DNA of 64,000 nt from Hemicordylus capensis (Eukaryota; Chordata; Lepidosauria; Squamata; Cordylidae), in assembly GCF_027244095.1 (NCBI RefSeq), contig NC_069670.1, positions 13,907,320 through 13,971,319 on the forward strand, written 5' to 3'. How positions within the stretch are numbered: position 1 is the stretch's first letter; every line of letters starts with the position of its first letter. Position numbers and translations under genes: made by a program. The notes under the pieces were generated by a model. That model ran no database searches and was not told where the DNA came from. It saw only the letters and a list, made by a program, of their open reading frames with translations. Below, in pieces: positions 11,333 to 22,119 of this stretch.

Positions 11333-11739
11333 TTTGAGAATCACCACGGTGTCTTGGACTTTGCATGTTAACTGTCTAGCTTGTGTGGAAATATGACTGT
11401 GAGATTTTGATGTGAGACCTCAGCCTCTATCCGCCCGGCAAAGAGCGCTTGCCTTCTGAAGGTCGTAATACTTGTAGAGCACATTTCATGACACAGACGG
11501 CCAATTGACCAATGCTCAGAAGGCCTTTTAGAACAGCAAAAGGTGGTGGATAGTCACAGAGAAGAATTTTCCCCCCGTGTGTGATTATGGGTGGCTACTG
11601 GTTTTATGGTCTGTTTATAGCCTTGTGTCTCGGTGTGCTGTTCCAGTGCGCATTGTTTATGTGGTTGTTAAGGCCTGTGGTTAATGAGTAAAATGGTTGA
11701 CTGTGGAAATGTGCAAATGTTATGAAGGACTTCCTTGCC

Positions 11740-12065
11740 CGAACAGACCAAGGGTCACCCTGGTCCAGCATCCCACTTTGCACTGTGGATACTTCTGAGC
11801 TGCCCCCCACAGGCAGGGCAGGGAGGTAGCAGCCAGCCCTGGTTGTGGGTGTTCTGAGGTAGACTGCCTCTGTACACAGAGCTTCCCTTTTCAGCTGCCC
11901 GATGTCCATACTCAGGCCTAGCAAGGCAGCAAGCTGGAGGAGGAGGAGGAGGAGATGTTGAATGGGCAGAGGCTGGCTGCAAACGGGGGCGTTATATAGG
12001 AGCCAGGAGCCTCTCACTCCTTCCTGGAACTCAAAGCTGCTTCCTCCTCCCAAGTAGGCCCATTG
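11740..12065 (-). repeat. Diverged CR1 3' region (tentative)
   Basis: ACCAAGGGTCACCCTGGTCC and GGTAGACTGCCTCTGTACAC resemble the CR1 3' region seen in reverse at 55080-55660 and 58250-58500. The GAG/GGA run at 11938-11953 is low complexity. Confidence 0.4.
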
Positions 12066-12184
12066 GCCTCAAGCGGCCAGGTGAGGAGTTGGGCCCTGGT
12101 ACAGCATCATCTTTGCTCCTGAGGTCCCGGCGGTGATGGGGTGCCCTGGGGTGGGGGTCAGGACAGGGCATCATTCTAAAACAA

Positions 12185-12655
12185 ACATAGGGACATAGGA
12201 AGCTGCCATATACTGAGTCAGACCATTGGTCCATCTGGCTCAGTATTATCTCTACAGACTGGCAGCGGCTGCTTCTCCAAGGTTGCAGGCAGGAGTCTCT
12301 CTCCGCCCTATCTTGGAGATGCGGCCAGGGAGGGAACCTGGAACTTAGATGCCCTTCCCAGAGCGGCTCCATCCCCTGAGGGGAATATTTCACAGTGCTC
12401 ACACTTCTCATCTCCCATTCATATGCAACCAAGGTGGACCCTGCTTAGCTAAGGGGACAAGTCACGCTTGCTACCACAAGACCAGCTCTCCTCTCCTAAA
12501 ATATACAGACAGGTATCTGTGTCTTATGCCTATAGCAAATTCTGTTCTAGGAACATAGGAAGCTGCCCTATACTGAGTCAGACCATTGGTCTACCTGGCT
12601 CAGTATTGCGTTCACAGACTGGCAGCGGCTTCTCCAAGGAGATCTGAGAGGTGCT
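12185..12655 (-). repeat. 5S-headed SINE and a second partial SINE, reverse
   Basis: 12190-12495 carries the body at left and the 5S-like head at right (CCTGCTTAGCTAAGGGGACA). 12550-12650 is a second truncated copy of the body. Confidence 0.75.
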
Positions 12656-13355
12656 GAGTTCCTGCTTCCCAGACGGCTGGAGGCACTCGCTCACCCCTGG
12701 TGCAAGCCGGCAAGTGGGTTTGTGAGTGCCTACCAACCTGTTTGCCCACCAGGCCCTGAGGGTGTCTCTAAATGCTTGAGAGGAAGTTTGCTTACAGGCA
12801 GAGCATCAGGGACAGTAAAAAGAAAGCTGGCGGTCCTTCCCGGACATGCCCATGCCTCGGCAAACACCCTTTCCAGGTGAGCAAGAGGAGCAGCCACTAA
12901 AGGCACCTTGCAACGGTTCCTGTTCCCTCCACGAAATGCAAACCCAAATGAGCTTTCTGCTGCATTGTCCTGACTCAAGTGGCCAACGCCCTCCAAGAGA
13001 ACTGTCAAGGATCGGAAGATTAAATGGGGGGGGGGCAAAAAGACTCAAGTTTGTCAACCTGCTTTGTCTCTTTTTCCGCATCACGGGAGACCCAGCTAAA
13101 ATTAATCTCTTCTTGGAAGAGGAAGTAACGGCAGGGTCTGGGCAGAGACAGTATTTCCCAACTGGAACCAATTTCTCCAGCTCTGTTTGTTTGTTGAGCT
13201 GTAGCCATGGCAGGAACATTGGATTCAAAACCTGGATAGTTAAAACGATAGAAGAAAATCACAGGACAGTCGGAAATGCAAGGATGGGCTCAGAATGATT
13301 TAGTACGGGATTGTGTTGGCTTGCCACGTATCTTGATGGCCGAAACGAAAAAACT
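12656..13355. other. No gene recognised
   Basis: Frames of 102-150 codons overlap on both strands at 12730-13298 with no recognisable domain; CCCCCC/GGGGGG runs at 13024-13033. Confidence 0.4.
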
Positions 13356-13359
13356 GAGA

Positions 13360-13625
13360 GCTGGTCTTGGAAGCCAGTGTGCGTTATCTCTGTTGCGAAG
13401 CAGGGTCTGCCCTGGATTGCATTTGAATGGGAGACTAGATTTGAGCGCTGCAGGATATTCTCCTTGTGGGATTAGAATCCAAGATTCCGTCTCTGGCAGC
13501 ATCTCCAGGTAGGGCTGGGAAAGACTGCTGCCCGAAACCTTGTCAAGCTGCTGCCAGTCAGTGTAGACAATGCTGAACTAGATGGACCGAGGGTCTGACT
13601 CAGTATAAAGCCGCTTCCTGTGGTC
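13360..13625 (+). repeat. 5S-headed SINE
   Basis: GCGAAGCAGGGTCTGCCCTG and TGAATGGGAGACTAG give a decayed 5S promoter. The body ends GACCGAGGGTCTGACTCAG. Confidence 0.75.
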
Positions 13626-14125
13626 CTGCCCCAGGTTTCAGTATTATGCCTTCACAATCACAGTGCAAGCATTTCTGAAACATACAGCGCACTAACATCA
13701 TTCCTCTCTCTTTGGAATAAACAAACAAAAAAGGAATCTCTTTGCACAGTTTCAAGACCCGAATCTGCGTCATTCAGCAGCCTCACCCGCCCGCTGCAGG
13801 TATGTGATAGTAAAGGCATCCAGGAAGTGTCAACCAGGTGTGCCAGTGCAAGCTTCTTATGCCATCACCACAAAACGGAGCATGAAAATTTGACCAACAG
13901 TATTCTCCATTTATGGCCAGGAATTGTGGGTTGTAATAGACACTTCATAAATGGGAGCGTCTGTATTGAGGAAGGAGAACCACCATCACTCAGCATCCAT
14001 CTGCTGTGAGGGTGGCAAGTTGGTAGTTTATTGGCCCAGCCAGAGCACGATGTGCTGAAGTTTCCCCAGAGAAATGATCTCCAACACTTGATTGCTGTGC
14101 CAGGAAAAATACCCAAAAGCCTTTA
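13626..14125. other. No gene recognised
   Basis: A 129-codon plus frame (13620-14009) exists but has no family resemblance and no exon-like boundaries that I can support. Confidence 0.4.
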
Positions 14126-14129
14126 GGGA

Positions 14130-14695
14130 GGAGAGCTGGTCTTGCGGTCCTGAGCACTACATGTGAGTGGTGAGATATTCCCCTGAGAGAAGGAGAGCTG
14201 GTCTTGTGGTAGCCAGCATGATTGGTCCCCTTAGCTAAGCAGGGTCCACCCTGGTTGCATATGAATGGGAGACTAGGAGTATGAGTACTGTTAAGATATT
14301 CCCCTCAGGGGATGGAGCTGCTCTGGGAAGAGCAGAAGGTTCCAAGTTCCCTCCCTGGCAGCATCTCCAAGATCGGGCTGAGAGAGACTCCTGGCTGCAA
14401 CCTTGGAGAAGCAGCTGCCAGTCTGTGAAGACAATCCTGAGCTAGATGGCTCCAGGGTCTGACTCCGTATACGGCAGCTTCCTATGTTCCTGTGAGGGGA
14501 TGGGGCCATGGCTCAGTGGTAGAGTGTCTGCCTTGCACACAGAAGGTTCCCCAGTACAATCCCAGGCAGCATCTCCAGGTAATGCTGAGAGAGACTTCTG
14601 CTTGAAGCCTTGGAGAGCTGCTGTCAGTCAAGAGTAGACCAAGATGGACCAAGGGCCTGACTCAGCATGAGGCCGCTTCCTGTGCGTGTGCCACG
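14130..14695 (+). repeat. Cluster of three SINE copies in tandem
   Basis: A truncated 5S-type head (14130-14183), a near-complete 5S-headed copy (14187-14495) and a tRNA-headed copy (14500-14692) follow one another in the same direction. Confidence 0.75.
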
Positions 14696-14714
14696 AAGGC
14701 AGAGTGCAGCCAGC

Positions 14715-15135
14715 CATTTCGCTCAGGCCCCATCCAGGGGCGGGTTAACGGAAAGGCAAAGTCGGCACTTGCCTACAGCGGCAAAATTTGAGGGGCGGCA
14801 AGTTTGCCACCCCTCTCTGGGGGTGGTGGCAGCACAGCAGCTGTGGGAAAGGCGAAGGTTCCCCCTTCCCCCTTCTCAGAAATGTCGCTGCGTGATGGGA
14901 TGGGGACGGCAAGAGCTCCTCCCTGCCTCCCAAATGACTGTGCGGGCCGGTCTGCAACCCGTTTGGGGCCTTTCTCTGCATGCCTGTGTGCGCAGAGAGG
15001 CCCCAAACAGGCTGCAGACTGGCCCGTGCAGTCATTTGGGAGGCAGGAGAGGACATTCTCCTGGTCCCCTCTCCCTGCAGCCGCTGCGGCCACCCCCTGC
15101 CCCCAGAGAAGGGCGGCTAGTCCATGGCTGCCTTT
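14715..15135. mobile_element. Palindromic hAT-like MITE (partial)
   Basis: Begins CAGGGGCGGGTTAACGGAAA. The segments at about 14918-14978 and 14985-15050 are imperfect complements of each other (TGCCTCCCAAATGACTG near 14928 against CAGTCATTTGGGAGGCA near 15028). No clear right-hand terminus seen. Confidence 0.5.
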
Positions 15136-15317
15136 GAGTGACAAAAAGCTTAAGCCTCCCCGGCCTCATCCACATGTTTTCCCCCCCAAGACCACCAGTC
15201 TTGTTTCCAAACTGGAACCACTAGAATCCTCCATGGCTGCCAAAGCCCTGCCAGACCCTTCACAATTACTGCAGCAAGAGCAGCTCATCGTTGCCAAATA
15301 TTGGATGTGTCTGCAGA

Positions 15318-15341
15318 TAGACAGACAGACAGACAGATGTG
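15318..15341. repeat. (GACA)n microsatellite
   Basis: About six GACA units within an otherwise unassigned stretch (15140-15840) in which I see no gene. Confidence 0.85.
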
Positions 15342-15849
15342 TTGGTTTGCTTCTTAAAAGGAATGTCCTAGTTACACCAGAATTCAGGAGGCATGGGACA
15401 CAGGACAGAGTGGAGCTACCAAACCAGAAGGGAGCAGACCGGGGTGGGGGGGGGGAATCTGCCGAGAAACATTGCTGGATTAAAGTCTGAACGGAAAGGT
15501 GCAGGGCACCGTCTCCGGGTGAGGATCTGGCAATTGTGTCGCAGGTAACCACATCCAGCTTGCCGCACACTAGGACTTAGGGTAAGTTCTCGGGTTGCAG
15601 GGTGTGGCTTCAAGGTCAGAAGTAGCGTGTAGGGCAGCTAATTTTAGAAACAGAAGACAAAGACTTCCCCTTTGGGAGACTTGGCTTGACGGAGAACTGT
15701 GTCCCAGGTCACCCGAGTCCTGTTGGCGCTTGTAAGCGGCATGACCAGCATGGGGCTAACGGTAGGGCAGAATTCTGGGCCCCGTGTCCGGTGAAAAGCC
15801 ACGGTTAAACTTGTTAGGGCATGCAGTTTCTTTGTGAAGTAGATACAGT

Positions 15850-16500
15850 CTCTCTAACCCAGGCAATTATTATCTCCTCCTCCTCCTCAATCCCCATCCT
15901 CAATCCCAATCAATCAATCAATCTCCCGGGGTAACATAAGAAGAGCCCATTGGATCAGGACCATGCACAGGGTCTATTTTCGACTGGCCACTGAGAAAAG
16001 CCCCTGCCAACCCTTGACAGGATGGGTTTGGAGGTACACGTTCCAGATGGAAAACACGAGGTATTCTCCGCTGCCACCGCCTTCTTCCAGTGGGTGGTCC
16101 CAGGATCCTTCCTCCCCAAAACATCCCCCAGATTCCAAATCTATAGGAATGATTTCGCTGCTCCCTCGAGCATTGCCCCAGCTCCCCCCCCCCCCCCGTG
16201 GCCGTGGCTGTGGCTGCAGTGCCCTCTCCTGGGCCCTCTTTGCCAGCAGCAGAAACGCGTCCTCTTGGAAGGGCCTGGCCGGGCCTCTCTGCAGAGACCC
16301 CTCTCTCCTCGGCATTGGAGCTTGCAGGTTCCCCTCTCCTGGCCCTGCCTGCCTGCAAGAGCTGGTGGGGCTCAGTGGGGCTCCGAGGAGGCCGTTTCCC
16401 TTCAGGGTCCACTGGACGGAGAGCAAGGCGGGAGACGGGATATCCTGGCACGCCTCGACTACCCGAAAAGAGGAAGAGGAAATTTAAAAAGCACTGCATT
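15850..16500 (+). repeat. Local duplication module Q, copy 1
   Basis: Shares TCTCTAACCCAGGCAATTAT (about 15851) with 18280-18310. Its right part (GGGTCCACTGGACGGAGAGC at 16407, TGCCTGC-AAGAGCTGGTGGG) is shared with copy 2 at 18930-19050 and copy 3 at 24960-25110. Not a repeat family I know. Confidence 0.6.
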
Positions 16501-16914
16501 TGTTGCAAATATAGATACGAACTCTTTTTAGTCTGCATGGGGATAGGCCGTGTGGTTGCTGAGAAGAAATGCTGCTAAAATATTTCCTTTTTACAAAAGC
16601 ATATCTAAATTGACCATTGTTTTGTTGTTAATCTTTGTAAATGATGTATTAGCAATTTTAATATTGGATGTAATTGCATAAAAGGCCTGCATCTCAAATA
16701 CTGAGAGATTCTAGTATTAAATGGGGGGAAAAATGTTTCTTTTTTCAGTGGCTTTGGGGCTTTTCCTTGCAGTTCCATTTTATTTACACACACACACACA
16801 CACACACAATCCGACTGACTCAGTTACTAGGAATGCTTCCCGTTCCCTGGTCCGTTGTCTTTTTAGTTTTTCTTTTTAGCAAAGAAAAGGCTTCTGGGCA
16901 GTGTTCCTTGGAAG

Positions 16915-17012
16915 GATTCCCAGAGATTGTAGACTACAACTCCCAGCATTCTCAGCTGCTGTAGCCTTTGGCTGGGGATTATGGGAGTTGTAGTCAATAT
17001 CTTGGAATCCCT
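16915..17012. repeat. Fold-back repeat with ACTACAACTCCCA arms
   Basis: Arms GACTACAACTCCCAGCATTC and ATTATGGGAGTTGTAGTCAA. One of about a dozen such hairpins here: 19110-19200, 19480-19600, 20174-20306, 23447-23575, 25165-25260, 25495-25590, 30360-30480, 42520-42640, 50510-50610, 58980-59100, 62325-62470. Confidence 0.7.
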
Positions 17013-17484
17013 CTTATAGCCTGGGGACCGCCAAGACGAATGGAATATATGGTGGGCAATACTATTGTGGAAAGTGCACACTTCGCCAGATATACTAGAC
17101 TCATTCACATGATGATACTTCCGACCAAGTTTGGAGATCCTGAACTTGGGTAGGGCACTCCTCCTACCCTATTTAGCATCATGTGAACAAGCACAGTCAG
17201 TGTCACGCTTGCTTAGCAGATACAGACACGGTAGAGGTAAGCTGGGTGACCCAATGGCAGGGCCCAAATGGTGCCTTCTGTGAGCATTTTGTGCAAGGCG
17301 CAAATGTGCAAAAGATGGAAAGTCTCTGGTAGGGAAGCCTCGATCACCACTGCTGGGGGCGCATTTCAGCCCCGGGGGAATCCAGTATCAGGGGGTCTGA
17401 GAAGGCTTCTCCCAGCCGTTTGGAGAGCACGGTGGGGAAGAGAGGGCGGGACAGAGAGCCCCACACCCCGCTGGGGAGGACTTG

Positions 17485-18100
17485 GCCAAGGAGGGCTCCC
17501 TCCAGCAAGGGAGAACGAGGCATCTGCCTGGGGCCCAGGAGGAGTCCTTGCAAGGGGGCGAGACTCTCTCTCCCTCCCCAACGGGCACGTCTCGCTTCCA
17601 ACCCGCACGGGACTCTGCGCAATCTGCAGTTGCGACGCAAAGCGGCAGCACAGCTGCAGCAGCCCGCTTCGCCGCCCCTGGCTTGGAATGGTCGCGTCCT
17701 CCTCCTCGTGCTGCAGCTGGCGATGTTCTCATTGGTGCGGCGGCGGGTTAGAACGTTCAGGCCCGGGGGACGAGACCATAGGCAGGCAAGCGAGGGGGGA
17801 GTGAGGAAGGTGGGGGGCGGAGTTCTCGCGATGACTCGGAGCCAGCCCGGCGGCCGACTCCCTTTGCTAGTCGACGGGAAGAGAAGCTCCGGGAAGGCGC
17901 TCGCGGCGGCGGCGGAGGAAAGCCCGAAGAGCCGGTAACGGGGGCGGGGGGCGCTCGCCCGGGGCACGAGGAGGGGGGTGGGGGGTGGGGGGTGGGCTGC
18001 CCGCAGTGAGCCCCCGCGGCCGCCCCACGTGCAGGCGGCAGGATCCTGCGCTTCCCCTTTAAGAGCCCCGCTGCGGCTTCGGCGCCTTCTCGGCGCGGCT
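17485..18100 (+). promoter_or_regulatory. CpG promoter-like block P, copy 1
   Basis: CpG-rich block whose landmarks recur in order, inverted, at 23690-24345: GGAATGGTCGCGTCC, inverted CCAAT (CTCATTGGTGCGG), GAACGTTCAGGC, GGAGTTCTCGCGA, GACGGGAAGAGAA, a donor-like AGCCGGTAACG near 17933, CCCACGTGCAGG and CCCTTTAAGAGCC. It looks like the promoter and untranslated first exon of a gene, but no coding exons were found. The identity is unknown. Confidence 0.5.
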
Positions 18101-18339
18101 GTTCTTTGGGGGTTCGCTTTGTTGGGTGGGCTGCCGGGAGGCCCTTCTCCTGGGAGGACGTGGCTGCTGGTTTTGCAGAAGTCCTTACCCACCGTGATGT
18201 GTTATTTTTGAGATTTATGGTGCATAATCGCAGAATGCAATCTCGGGTTTGTTCTGGCGTGTAGTTTCCTAGGGAAGCAGAAACCGCCTCTCTAACCCAG
18301 GCAATTATCTCCTCCTCCTCAACCCCCACCTAACATAAA

Positions 18340-18800
18340 AAGAGCCCCTTGGATCAGGCCCAAGGCTGGTTCAGCCCAGCACTCGGGCCCCCCCAGTGGC
18401 CCACCAGCTGCCTTGGGAAGCCACACAACCCGGAGAAGGAGGCATTTCCTCGTTGCTCCCTTTCAGCTGGATTCAAAAACACCCCACCTCTGAGCCTGGA
18501 GGTAGCCTCTAGTCATTGGGACTAGTAGCCATTGATAGACCTGCCCTCCATGAATTTGCCTAAAGACAGCCAAGCTGGTGGCCATCACCCCATCTTGTGG
18601 CAGAGAATTCCAGAGATGAATTCTGCACTGTGTGACGAAGTCCTTCCTTTTGCCAGCCCTAAATGCCCTGGCTATCAGTTTCATGGGATGGCCCCTGGTT
18701 CTAGTGAGGGGTGTGAGAAATAACAACTTCTCTCTATCACACCATGCATGATTTTATAAACCTCTATCATGCCTCCACTTCGTCTCTAAACCCCAGAGCC
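18340..18800 (-). repeat. CR1 LINE, ORF2 C-terminus and 3' UTR
   Basis: Minus frame reads TRGHPMKLIARAFRAGKRKD then LWNSLPQDGVMATSLAVF, the conserved end of CR1 ORF2. The left part (AAGAGCCCCTTGGATCAGGC) is the CR1-linked 3' region. Other CR1 pieces: plus at 32555-33085, 36785-36975, 37960-38735, 44870-44990, 45500-45645, 48540-48665, 53465-53640; minus at 55050-55660, 58250-58500, 58740-58960, 59745-59945, 61020-61280, 62770-63080, 63700-64000. Confidence 0.8.
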
Positions 18801-18899
18801 CCAGATGTGGTGGCCTGACCGCATTGCATTGTCCTGCTGGGGTTCAGGAGGTTTTAGCCCCAGAACCTCTCAGTCTCAGGCTGCAGCCTAGAAATGTGC

Positions 18900-19060
18900 A
18901 AAAGGATAAGAGTGCTCCTGTGCATGTGCAAGGTGCAAGAGCTGGTGGGGTTCTGAGGATGCCATTTCCCTTCAGGGTCCACTGGACGGAGAGCAAGGCG
19001 GGAGTCAGCGAATATCCCGGCACGCCTCGACTACCCGAAAAGAGAGATCACTCGGATCCT
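18900..19060 (+). repeat. Local duplication module Q, copy 2
   Basis: TTTCCCTTCAGGGTCCACTG with GGACGGAGAGCAAGGCGGGA and GGCACGCCTCGACTACCCGA, nearly identical to 16400-16475 apart from small indels that destroy a common reading frame. Confidence 0.65.
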
Positions 19061-20173
19061 TCATGTTTTCCGATGAGATGGTTTATTTATCTTTTAAATG
19101 CATTGTGCCTAATACGGGGGTCCCCGGGCAGTGTGGGATTGCGATTCTCATCATCCGTTGCTATTGTGGCTGGGGATTATGGGAGTTGTAGTCCAACATA
19201 TTGCCTAATGCTAACATATCCCCTGCTAACTTGGCAAAGAGGCACCTTTTAACGTGGTGATTCTCTTTATTTAGCAGGGGGAGAGTGACTGGCCCTCTCC
19301 ACCCCCAGCACAGGACCTCCAGTGACTGTTGATGGTGTCTATCTGATGTTTCTTTTTAGATTGTGAGCCCTTTGGGGACAGGGAGCCATCTTATTTGTTT
19401 ATTGTTTCTCTGTGTAAACGGCCCTGAGCCATTTTAGGAAGGTCAGTATAGAAACTTAATAAATAATAATAATGCAGAGATACCCAACTCTGGCTCCCCA
19501 GATGTTGATGGACCCAGATGCTGCCATCATCTCTGTTGGCCATTGTGGCTGGGAGTGATGGGAATTGTAGTCCAGCAGTGTCTGGGCACCCAAGGCTGAG
19601 AACGCTGCTCGCTGCCATTCGTAAGGTTGGAAGCCTCTATCCTGTCCCCCCTTGCCACCTTTCCCTAAACTTAAAAAGCCCCAGACTCCAGCCCCCTCCT
19701 CGGTTGGGTTCCCCTCTTCTGCTCCTTTTCCAGTGGTAGACTCTCCTTTTTCAGAGGGATCAACCAGAACTCTACAGCTTATTCAAAGTGTAGCCGCGTC
19801 GTATCTGGATTTAGATCCCGCTTTTGGTCCAAAAGCACATTTCCAAAGTGGCTTCCATAGCAAAAGGAATGAGAAAACATCCTGAGGTTTCCGCAGCAGA
19901 ATATTCAGCAATAGACGATGAGACCCCTATCAGGAAGCCCAGCGATCTCTGTGTGTAAGCATCTGCCCTACAGCAAGAGCACATTAGCACTTCCAGTTAC
20001 CCAGTTGTTTAATGTAAGCGCTTCTGAAATGATCTGGATTGTACTTTGAGGCCTTGGTATTATTATGTTTTTGTGTGGGGGGGGGGTGATGATTTGGAAG
20101 TCTGTGGTCCCATTGGTTCATTTCTTTAATGTGATTTGAACATATTATTCCATTATTGTGAGCCGCCCAGGCC

Positions 20174-20306
20174 AGGGTTTCTTAACCTTGGGCCCCCAGA
20201 TGGTGATGGACTACAACTCTCATCATCCCCAGCCACAATGGACATGGCTGGGGATGATGGGGGTTGTAGTCCATCGCCATCTGGGGGCCCAAGGTTAAGA
20301 AACCCT
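20174..20306. repeat. Fold-back element with 62-bp arms
   Basis: Arms beginning AGGGTTTCTTAACCTTGGGC and its complement match at about 59 of 62 positions around a loop near CAATGGACAT. Confidence 0.85.
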
Positions 20307-20534
20307 GCCTAGGGACTTCTTTGTATGGGGCAGCATAAAAAGGTGATAAATAAATAATGTTACTCCTCATTCTTATCTGCCATCCATTATGTTTCTCTTT
20401 AAGTAGAAAGCCTCGGAAGGAGGGCTTTCTATTGTCAAGACAGTGTGTGGGGCATATTGGATTTATTTAGCACTAACTGACCCACACGGAGCATCTGTGG
20501 GCTCTTTGGGGCCAGCTGTTCTCCCCTTGGTGCC

Positions 20535-20780
20535 AAGGAGAAAAGAGTTTCCATTCCCCAAAGGGCTTACAGTCTAACAAATTAAAGGAATCAGCAGGGA
20601 AATGTACAAGATCCCATGAAATATTCAAGGGCTCCACATTAACCAGGCAGATTGGGCGCCCAATCCGCCTTGCTAATGTGGAGCCCTTGGAAATTTCATG
20701 GGATCTTGTACATTTCCCTGCTGATTCCTTTAATTTGTTAGACTGTGAGCCCTTTGGGGAATGGAAACCCTCTTCTCCTT
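20535..20780. repeat. 246-bp spacerless palindrome
   Basis: Two 123-bp arms meet directly at GATTGGGCGCCCAATC (axis between 20657 and 20658). By eye about 93% of positions pair. The right arm runs into an L2-like tail (GACTGTGAGCCCTTTGGGGA), so the palindrome probably arose by inverted duplication of that tail and its neighbour. Confidence 0.9.
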
Positions 20781-20989
20781 ATTGTTTTTCTATGTAAACT
20801 GCTTTGAGAACTTTGTTTGGTTGAAAAGTGGTCTATGAATGATGAATGAATAAAGGAATAAAAGAATTCACAGCTGCCTCTGTCCAACATGGTTGCATTT
20901 CCTGAGAGTAATTGAATGGTTTCCAGAGTCACTGGTGTTTTTCCTTACGACTCCCACTTCGTGTGGCATTCAGGGGCCACTCCCCCGCT

Positions 20990-21090
20990 GGATTGGGCAA
21001 GGCGAAGACCACACGAGGGGTCCGGACCTTTAAATTCTCACCCCGATTGGGCAAGACCTGCGAGGTCTTTAAATGGCTTATCTGCTGCAC
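20990..21090 (+). promoter_or_regulatory. Tandem CCAAT / TTTAAA promoter-like repeats
   Basis: Two roughly 50-bp units, each with inverted CCAAT (GATTGGGCAAG) followed by TTTAAAT (21028 and 21069). The matching block at 26418-26500 keeps both GATTGG motifs and one TTTAAAT. A CRE-like TGATGTCA occurs at 21338-21345. Function inferred only. Confidence 0.35.
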
Positions 21091-21407
21091 GGACTAGGGC
21101 TGGCCCAGCCCGGCATCCTCTCGCCTGCAACACAAACAGGGCAGGGGGCAGCAGACCAGAATGCGGTCTCGGGACTCCCAGCGCCCACTCGGCTATTCCG
21201 GCAGGCATAAGCCGGATCCCTGCTCTGAGTCAGGGTCAAGTTCCTGCCTCGCCTCCAGCAGCGCCCCAAACACACTTCCAAGAGCCGCGCTGGCAGTGCG
21301 CAGAATCGGAGGAGGAGGAGAGGCCACACCTCTGTAGATGATGTCATTCAGACCCCGCCCCCCCACCCGGCGAAATAAGTATTAGTTCCGAAAACATTTG
21401 CTCAACA

Positions 21408-21808
21408 AACCTAGTGGCAGAGTGTGGTAGGCTGCTGCTTGGGACGCCGAAGGTCGGGAGTTCGATTCCCCGCAGGGGTAGAAAGAAAAAAAATATTTTA
21501 TTTTTATTTTTTTTTAAATCCGCTAGCTGGCAATAAATATAAGGTCGGTTCTTTCCCTGGGTTATGGGCCCTACTCACCTTCTCACCTCAAGCTCGCTCC
21601 GCAGCCCCAAATGGGGTCCTGCCAAGGTGGGCCATTTGAGACTGCGCAACTTGCCCAAGGCTACGCAGGTGGCAGGACCCATAACCCGGTGTAACAACCG
21701 ACCGACTAAAGTAATGGACGATCGCGGCAGCGGCACCCACGGGGATTCGAACCGTCAGCTTCTCGCATCCTAGGCGAGTCGCTTCCCCGCTGCGCCACCG
21801 CGGCCGAT
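21408..21808. repeat. SINE-like element with tRNA-type heads at both ends
   Basis: Plus-strand head at 21415-21478 (GGTCGGGAGTTCGATTCCCC) and minus-strand head at 21808-21735 (complement of GGATTCGAACCGTCAGC, with GGCGCAGCGGGGAAGCGAC) face each other. The minus body includes CCTTGGGCAAGTTGCGCAGT, which recalls a CORE-SINE. Either two SINEs in opposite orientation or a composite. Confidence 0.5.
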
Positions 21809-22119
21809 GCTTCCAAATCGAGTCCTCGAACTCTTGTAGCGCCGACCTGCTGGAAACCACAAAAAAAAAAATTATTACGTTTTAAGCCCTTTTTATAAAT
21901 AAAATCAAGTTGCTACAAATAACAGCCACTAGATCTTTCTATTTTATTTTTTGTTCCCGTCCTCTCGAGTGTAAAAAAGCCAAGCTGGTTGCTTGTTTCA
22001 CTCTGCCGCTCTGCTGGGTTAAGTGCAGCAGCAGGAAAATAAAATAAAATCAACCAAAGCTGCCGGCGGGGGAGGGGGGGGCTGCCCGTCAGCTGGGGAT
22101 CGGGGTGCGCTGCCTCGGA

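Larger units (their letters stand above)
19475..21120 (+). repeat. Local duplication module R, copy 1
   Basis: Collinear with 25495-26640: hairpin repeat, CR1-like reverse segment (AACCAGAACTCTACAG against AACCAGAACTGTACAG), CATCCATTATGTT, GAATGGTTTCC, and the terminal GGATTGGGCAAGG plus CGGACCTTTAAATTCTCAC. Copy 1 alone carries the hairpin at 20174 and the palindrome at 20535. Confidence 0.6.

Noticed and set aside
14667-15490. Frames of 120-228 codons on both strands
   Set aside because: Overlap a palindromic MITE; no domain or exon boundaries.
16390-16578. Plus frame with basic run and Cys cluster (KRKRKFKKHCICCKYRYELF), superficially like a small Cys-rich peptide precursor
   Set aside because: The two sister copies of the module (18960, 25040) do not keep this frame, and there is no signal peptide or known cysteine pattern.
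18463-18726. 87-codon minus frame
   Set aside because: Its translation (LWNSLPQDGVMATSLAVF) is the C-terminus of CR1 ORF2.
21411-21480. Possible functional tRNA gene
   Set aside because: A and B boxes are recognisable but no paired acceptor stem can be made; it is part of a SINE-like element.
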